The notes under the pieces were generated by a model that saw nothing but the letters and a program-made list of their open reading frames with translations, ran no database searches and had not been told where the DNA came from. Shown here piece by piece: positions 60,801 to 64,000 of a stretch of 64,000 nt of DNA. The translations under genes were made by a program, and so were the position numbers. Numbering within the stretch: position 1 is the first letter of the stretch; the number at the start of each line of letters is the position of its first letter. The stretch is from Verrucomicrobiales bacterium. GTDB taxonomy: Bacteria > Verrucomicrobiota > Verrucomicrobiia > Verrucomicrobiales > DEV007. The DNA is taken from contig JARGPJ010000008.1 of assembly GCA_029212615.1 (NCBI GenBank), positions 124,001 to 188,000 on the forward strand. Reading direction: 5' to 3'.

Positions 60801-62407
60801 GAAAGCGTGATCGCCAGGGAATCCATCGCATAGGGTTTGGCGAGGATGCCGTTGAAACCCGATTCTGCGAGAGCTTCGGCAGGACCATCTTCAAAGTATC
60901 CGCTCGTAGCGACAACGATGACCCGTGGATCAATTTTTCGAAGTTCATTGAGGACTCCGTGACCGTCAAGTCCTCCCGGCAGCGTCATATCGAGCAGAAC
61001 GAGATCGATGGGGTCTTCGGTATTGAGGGAGTGCAGGTAGACACGAATGGCGTCTTCACCTGTTTCAGCAACTTCGGAGCTATGGCCGAGAAACTCCAGC
61101 ATCCGGCAGGTTGCCTTCGAGACGCCCTGCTGGTCTTCCACAACGAGGACGCGCAGGTTCTCCACGGGTTCTTCGGCGGGCTTGGCGGGAGCAGGGTTCA
61201 CTTTGCGTGTCACCTGCTCGACGATACTTCCGTCCGGGGCCGAAGGTAGAAAGACGAGAAACTCGGTTCCAACACCGGGTTTTGAAGCCGCCCGGATAGC
61301 GCCTCCGTGTTTTTGCACAATCGCCCGGCACGAGGCGAGACCGAATCCGTTTCCATTGTCTTTCGTGGTGAAAGAGCGGTCGAAAATTCGCGGCAACATT
61401 TCCCGGGGAATGCCGCAGCCACGGTCTCTTACTGAGATCACGGTGTAGCGGCCCGGTTTCACCTGAAAGCGATTGGCCGGATTGCTGAACTCAATATTGG
61501 CGACGGCGAGATCGAGCGTGCCGCCATTCGGCATGGCCTGACAGGCGTTGATCACAAGGTTGTGAAGCACTTGATAGATCTGGTTGGGATCTCCCTCAAC
61601 AGGGCGTGCTCCCGGATCAATTTTGAGACGGCAGCGAACTCCGGAGCCGGCAGTGCAGAGGTGGGAAACCCGTTTTACCGATGCGATCACATCGAAGATG
61701 CAGGCGGAGGACTGTTCGCCTTTAGTAAACGCGAGCATCTGATGAGCCAGGGTTTCGGCATCGTCCAGTGCGATTGCCGCATCGGCGAGATACTCGTCGA
61801 GAGAGCGGAGTGAGCGCGATGCCCTTTGCGCTAACTCGATGTTCGTTTTGATCGACTGAAGCGCGTTTTTGAAATCATGAGCGACACCGCCGGCGGCGAG
61901 CGCGAGTGATTCACTTCTGGATTCCTCCACTTCCTCATCGAGGATACCGGAAGACTCGAGAGGTTCCTCTTCGAGGTGGTTCAGTGGTTTCTCTTCAGGT
62001 AAAGGTTTCTCGCCGGCTTTGAGCGGAGCAATGGTGAGAGTGAAATGGCCGGAGTGCCCTTCGCGGGATTGTGTGGGGCGGATCGTCCAGCGGGCCGGGA
62101 GTCGATCTCCCCCCTTGCAGATCAGACTTCTTTCCATCCAGCAATACTCCGGCGAAGTGGCAATGAGCGGCAACTTCTCAATGAGTCGGGCAAGATCGCT
62201 GTGGTCGTAAATCAGTCCGAGAGGGGATCCGATCAGAGAGCTTAATTGATAGCCGCTGAGGCGGGAGGCCTCTTCGCTCGCGAAAACAATCTTCGGGCCC
62301 AGAGGAGTGGAAGCGCGCGCTTCAATCACAACGATCCCGGCCTGCTTCATAGAGGAAGAGCCCTGAACTTGGGTGTTGTTTGGCGAGGCGGCAGTGGCCA
62401 GGCTCAT
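60782..62407 (-). CDS. Hybrid sensor histidine kinase (PAS - HisKA - HATPase - receiver)
   Basis: 541 residues from ATG 62407 (TTG 62458 would add 17). A PAS-like domain (about 20-125), then a phospho-acceptor His177 in GGVAHDFKNALQS, a HATPase domain with NLVINACQAMPNGG, VRDRGCGIP and GNGFGLASCRAIV, then a C-terminal receiver with the phospho-Asp473 in LVLLDMTLPGGLDGHG. No membrane helix is seen, so the signal is probably cytoplasmic. As the receiver ends the protein and no output domain follows, it may pass phosphate on to another protein. It overlaps the tatD-like gene at the 3' ends. Confidence 0.92.
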   Translation of the reverse strand: MSLATAASPNNTQVQGSSSMKQAGIVVIEARASTPLGPKIVFASEEASRLSGYQLSSLIGSPLGLIYDHSDLARLIEKLPLIATSPEYCWMERSLICKGGDRLPARWTIRPTQSREGHSGHFTLTIAPLKAGEKPLPEEKPLNHLEEEPLESSGILDEEVEESRSESLALAAGGVAHDFKNALQSIKTNIELAQRASRSLRSLDEYLADAAIALDDAETLAHQMLAFTKGEQSSACIFDVIASVKRVSHLCTAGSGVRCRLKIDPGARPVEGDPNQIYQVLHNLVINACQAMPNGGTLDLAVANIEFSNPANRFQVKPGRYTVISVRDRGCGIPREMLPRIFDRSFTTKDNGNGFGLASCRAIVQKHGGAIRAASKPGVGTEFLVFLPSAPDGSIVEQVTRKVNPAPAKPAEEPVENLRVLVVEDQQGVSKATCRMLEFLGHSSEVAETGEDAIRVYLHSLNTEDPIDLVLLDMTLPGGLDGHGVLNELRKIDPRVIVVATSGYFEDGPAEALAESGFNGILAKPYAMDSLAITLSQAASS

Positions 62408-62523
62408 GATGAGGTGCGGACGCGGTTGAGTGGAAGGGGTGGGTGAGCCGAAGCTCAACTATTTCTTTACTCTAAGGAATTTACTTAAGAAAGGTTAAAT
62501 TTCTATTTTTTTCATCTGACCCC

Positions 62524-62551
62524 AAAAAAGCCCGGAATTTCTTCCGGGCTT
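62524..62551 (-). terminator. Terminator of the DUF1501 gene
   Basis: AAGCCCGGAA (62528-62537) pairs with TTCCGGGCTT (62542-62551) over a TTTC loop. On the minus strand it is followed by TTTT (A run 62524-62527), about 30 nt after the stop of the DUF1501 gene. Confidence 0.9.
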
Positions 62552-62581
62552 CTTCGAGATATGATGGAATTTTCGACCTTC

Positions 62582-63904
62582 TCAGGAGAACAGAGGCATG
62601 ATTGGCTGGCTCTCCGTGACCACTTCGTCGGTCTTCGGATCGTGTTTGTGGCCGGCGATAAGAAAGGGGCGTCCTGACGGAGAGTAAACTACCTTGTTGA
62701 GGTCGAGTCCCATTGCATGAGCGATCGTGGCGTTAAATTCGCCGGGTGTCACCGGGTTCTCTTTCACTGACATTCCGAGCTCGTCAGTTTCCCCGTAAAC
62801 TTGACCGCCACTGATGCCGCCGCCGGCGAACATGGTTGAGAAACAGCGAGGATGATGGTCCCGGCCACCGTTCGCATTAATCAAGGGCGTGCGCCCGAAT
62901 TCCGTGCCGAGAACGATGAGTGTCTTCTCGAAGAGGCCTTCCGCTTTGAGGTCTTCGATCAGGGTGGAAAGCGCCTTGTCGAGGGAGCCTGCCGTACCCG
63001 GAATAGCATTCCACAGGTCATTGTGCATGTCCCAGCCTCCCGCATTCACTTCGACGAAACGGACCCCGGAGCTGACGAGGCGCTTTGCCAGCATCGCACC
63101 CTTTCCAACCCGTGAGTTACCGTAGCGACCGACTTTTTCCTGATAGTTATCTTCCTTGGAGAGGTCGAAGGTGTCGAGGTCCTCGCTCTTCATGAGTCTC
63201 AAGGTCTCGTCGTAAAACTGGGTGTAGGCATTGACGTCATCCGTCTTGAACTTGCGTTGGAACGCTTCGTCGAAGGTGTTCATGAGATCGAGTCGCTTGT
63301 CGAAGAGATCTTCGTCAACCCCTTCATAGAAGCGGGCATTCTGGACTCCCTTGTCCGCATCTCCGATCGGAAGGGGGGCAAGAGCCGGCCCGAAGAATCC
63401 GGCGCCGGGGTGATTTCCACCAGCTCCAATGACCACTGAATCCGGAAGCGTTTCGTGCTTTTTCCCCAGAAGCGTTTGAGCCCACGGTCCCATTGAAGGG
63501 TGGATGATAGTCGCTCGTGGCTGGTAGCTTGTGTGCATCCAGTAGGAGCCTCCGCGGTGGTCGCCGGTCTTCTGTGTCATCGAGCGGATCACCGCGATAT
63601 CTTTAAAGTTGGCTGCTAGCTGGGGCATGAACTCCGCAAGCTCAACGCCGGCCACTCCTGTGGAAATTCCCTTGGTCTTGCCGCCGGTTTCGGTTCCCGG
63701 CTTGGGATCAAAGGTCTCCATATGAGTCATTCCGCCTGCCATGTAGAAAAAGATACAGTGCTCTGCTTTCCCGCCACCGGCCGCGAGGACTTTAGTGGAG
63801 GTGCCTGCGACCGGCAGGATGCTGACACCAAGGGCTGTCTTGGCGGTGCGGGCTACAAACTGGCGTCGGCTCAGTTGGTCAAGGTTGCGCAGTTGGTCTT
63901 TCAT
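62582..63904 (-). CDS. DUF1501 protein, Tat-exported sulfatase-like
   Basis: A 440-residue protein with a Tat signal SRRQFVARTAKTALGVS at 12-28. The mature part is DUF1501 (alkaline phosphatase/sulfatase-like fold): FFYMAGGMTHMETFDPKPG near the start, GDHRGGSYWMHT, GVRFVEVNAGGWDMHNDLW (cut) and LGTEFGRTPLINANGGRDHHP (cut), which include Asp and His that may bind metal. The family is abundant in Planctomycetota and Verrucomicrobiota and is almost always next to a DUF1549/DUF1553 gene, as here. Its function is not established; a role in handling sulfated or complex polysaccharides is often suggested. Confidence 0.92.
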   Translation of the reverse strand: MKDQLRNLDQLSRRQFVARTAKTALGVSILPVAGTSTKVLAAGGGKAEHCIFFYMAGGMTHMETFDPKPGTETGGKTKGISTGVAGVELAEFMPQLAANFKDIAVIRSMTQKTGDHRGGSYWMHTSYQPRATIIHPSMGPWAQTLLGKKHETLPDSVVIGAGGNHPGAGFFGPALAPLPIGDADKGVQNARFYEGVDEDLFDKRLDLMNTFDEAFQRKFKTDDVNAYTQFYDETLRLMKSEDLDTFDLSKEDNYQEKVGRYGNSRVGKGAMLAKRLVSSGVRFVEVNAGGWDMHNDLWNAIPGTAGSLDKALSTLIEDLKAEGLFEKTLIVLGTEFGRTPLINANGGRDHHPRCFSTMFAGGGISGGQVYGETDELGMSVKENPVTPGEFNATIAHAMGLDLNKVVYSPSGRPFLIAGHKHDPKTDEVVTESQPIMPLFS

Positions 63905-63954
63905 AGAATTCGTTGGTTGAGAAAATTAAAGGTAGGTCGGTAAAGGAGCGGGGC

Positions 63955-64000
63955 TTACTGGACGAAGAGGAACTCGCGGGTGTTTACCAGCGCCCAGATG
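63955..64000 (-). CDS. C-terminal end of a DUF1553-type protein (cut by the window edge)
   Basis: Only the last 14 codons are in the window, ending in TAA at 63957-63955. They read IWALVNTREFLFVQ, which matches the usual C-terminus of DUF1549/DUF1553 (planctomycete cytochrome C-type) proteins, e.g. WALLNSREFLF. It lies 50 bp upstream of the DUF1501 gene on the same strand, the normal gene pair in this phylum. The call rests on this short match plus the neighbour. Confidence 0.7.
   Translation of the reverse strand, partial: IWALVNTREFLFVQ

Overview
The window looks like the chromosome of a member of the PVC superphylum, most probably a Verrucomicrobiota bacterium. Four things point that way: a Tat-exported DUF1501 protein next to the tail of a DUF1553-type protein at the right edge, a DUF4159 protein, a ribosomal cluster with no rpmD (L30) gene, and many secreted proteins of unknown function. 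This assignment is by inference; no 16S rRNA gene is present. No insertion sequence, prophage or CRISPR array was found. Genes are tightly packed, often with converging 3' ends that overlap by a few bases.

Layout, left part (1-37,200). A truncated glycosyltransferase-like gene starts 10 nt after a tRNA-Val gene. Then come an alpha/beta hydrolase, an FHA-domain protein behind a promoter that predicts a leaderless mRNA, a DUF4159 protein, and a Fur-family regulator followed by sufC-sufB-sufD. Next are a membrane-anchored Hint (hedgehog/intein) domain protein, a 37-kDa nucleoid-associated-type protein, a type III polyketide synthase overlapping an RND/MMPL exporter gene, leuS, an SLC13 transporter and a large glutamate synthase gene without its small-subunit partner. 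Further on are rsmE, mazG, a STAS/SpoIIE partner-switching pair, grpE-dnaJ, a PhnA-like gene, a tandem pair of tiny YRG-repeat (DUF4278-like) proteins, recN, a PhnP-like metallohydrolase, an exported sugar isomerase-like protein, an AEC transporter and a CAU-anticodon tRNA.

Middle-right part (37,400-55,917). This is one long str-S10-spc-alpha ribosomal cluster: rpsL, rpsG, fusA, rpsJ, rplC, rplD, rplW, rplB, rpsS, an inserted secreted coiled-coil gene, rplV, rpsC, rplP, rpmC, rpsQ, rplN, rplX, rplE, rpsH, rplF, rplR, rpsE, rplO, secY, map, rpmJ, rpsM, rpsK, rpsD. It ends in a very strong terminator, so rpoA and rplQ do not follow. rpsN, rpmD, adk and infA are missing from their usual places. 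Several ribosomal proteins carry unusual additions: L22 has a C-terminal helix-hairpin-helix domain, S5 and S11 have acidic Ala/Glu/Pro-rich N-terminal extensions, and S3 has a Gly/Arg-rich tail.

Right end (56,000-64,000). A protein that looks like a trypsin/HtrA-type protease with its catalytic residues lost, an M32 carboxypeptidase, an AlgX/AlgJ-like SGNH protein, a GNAT acetyltransferase, a TatD-family nuclease, a hybrid sensor kinase, and the DUF1501/DUF1553 pair.

The most interesting candidates are the L22-HhH fusion, the secreted gene inside the S10 operon, the DUF4278-like tandem pair, the stand-alone Hint protein, and the two-gene polyketide synthase-exporter unit.
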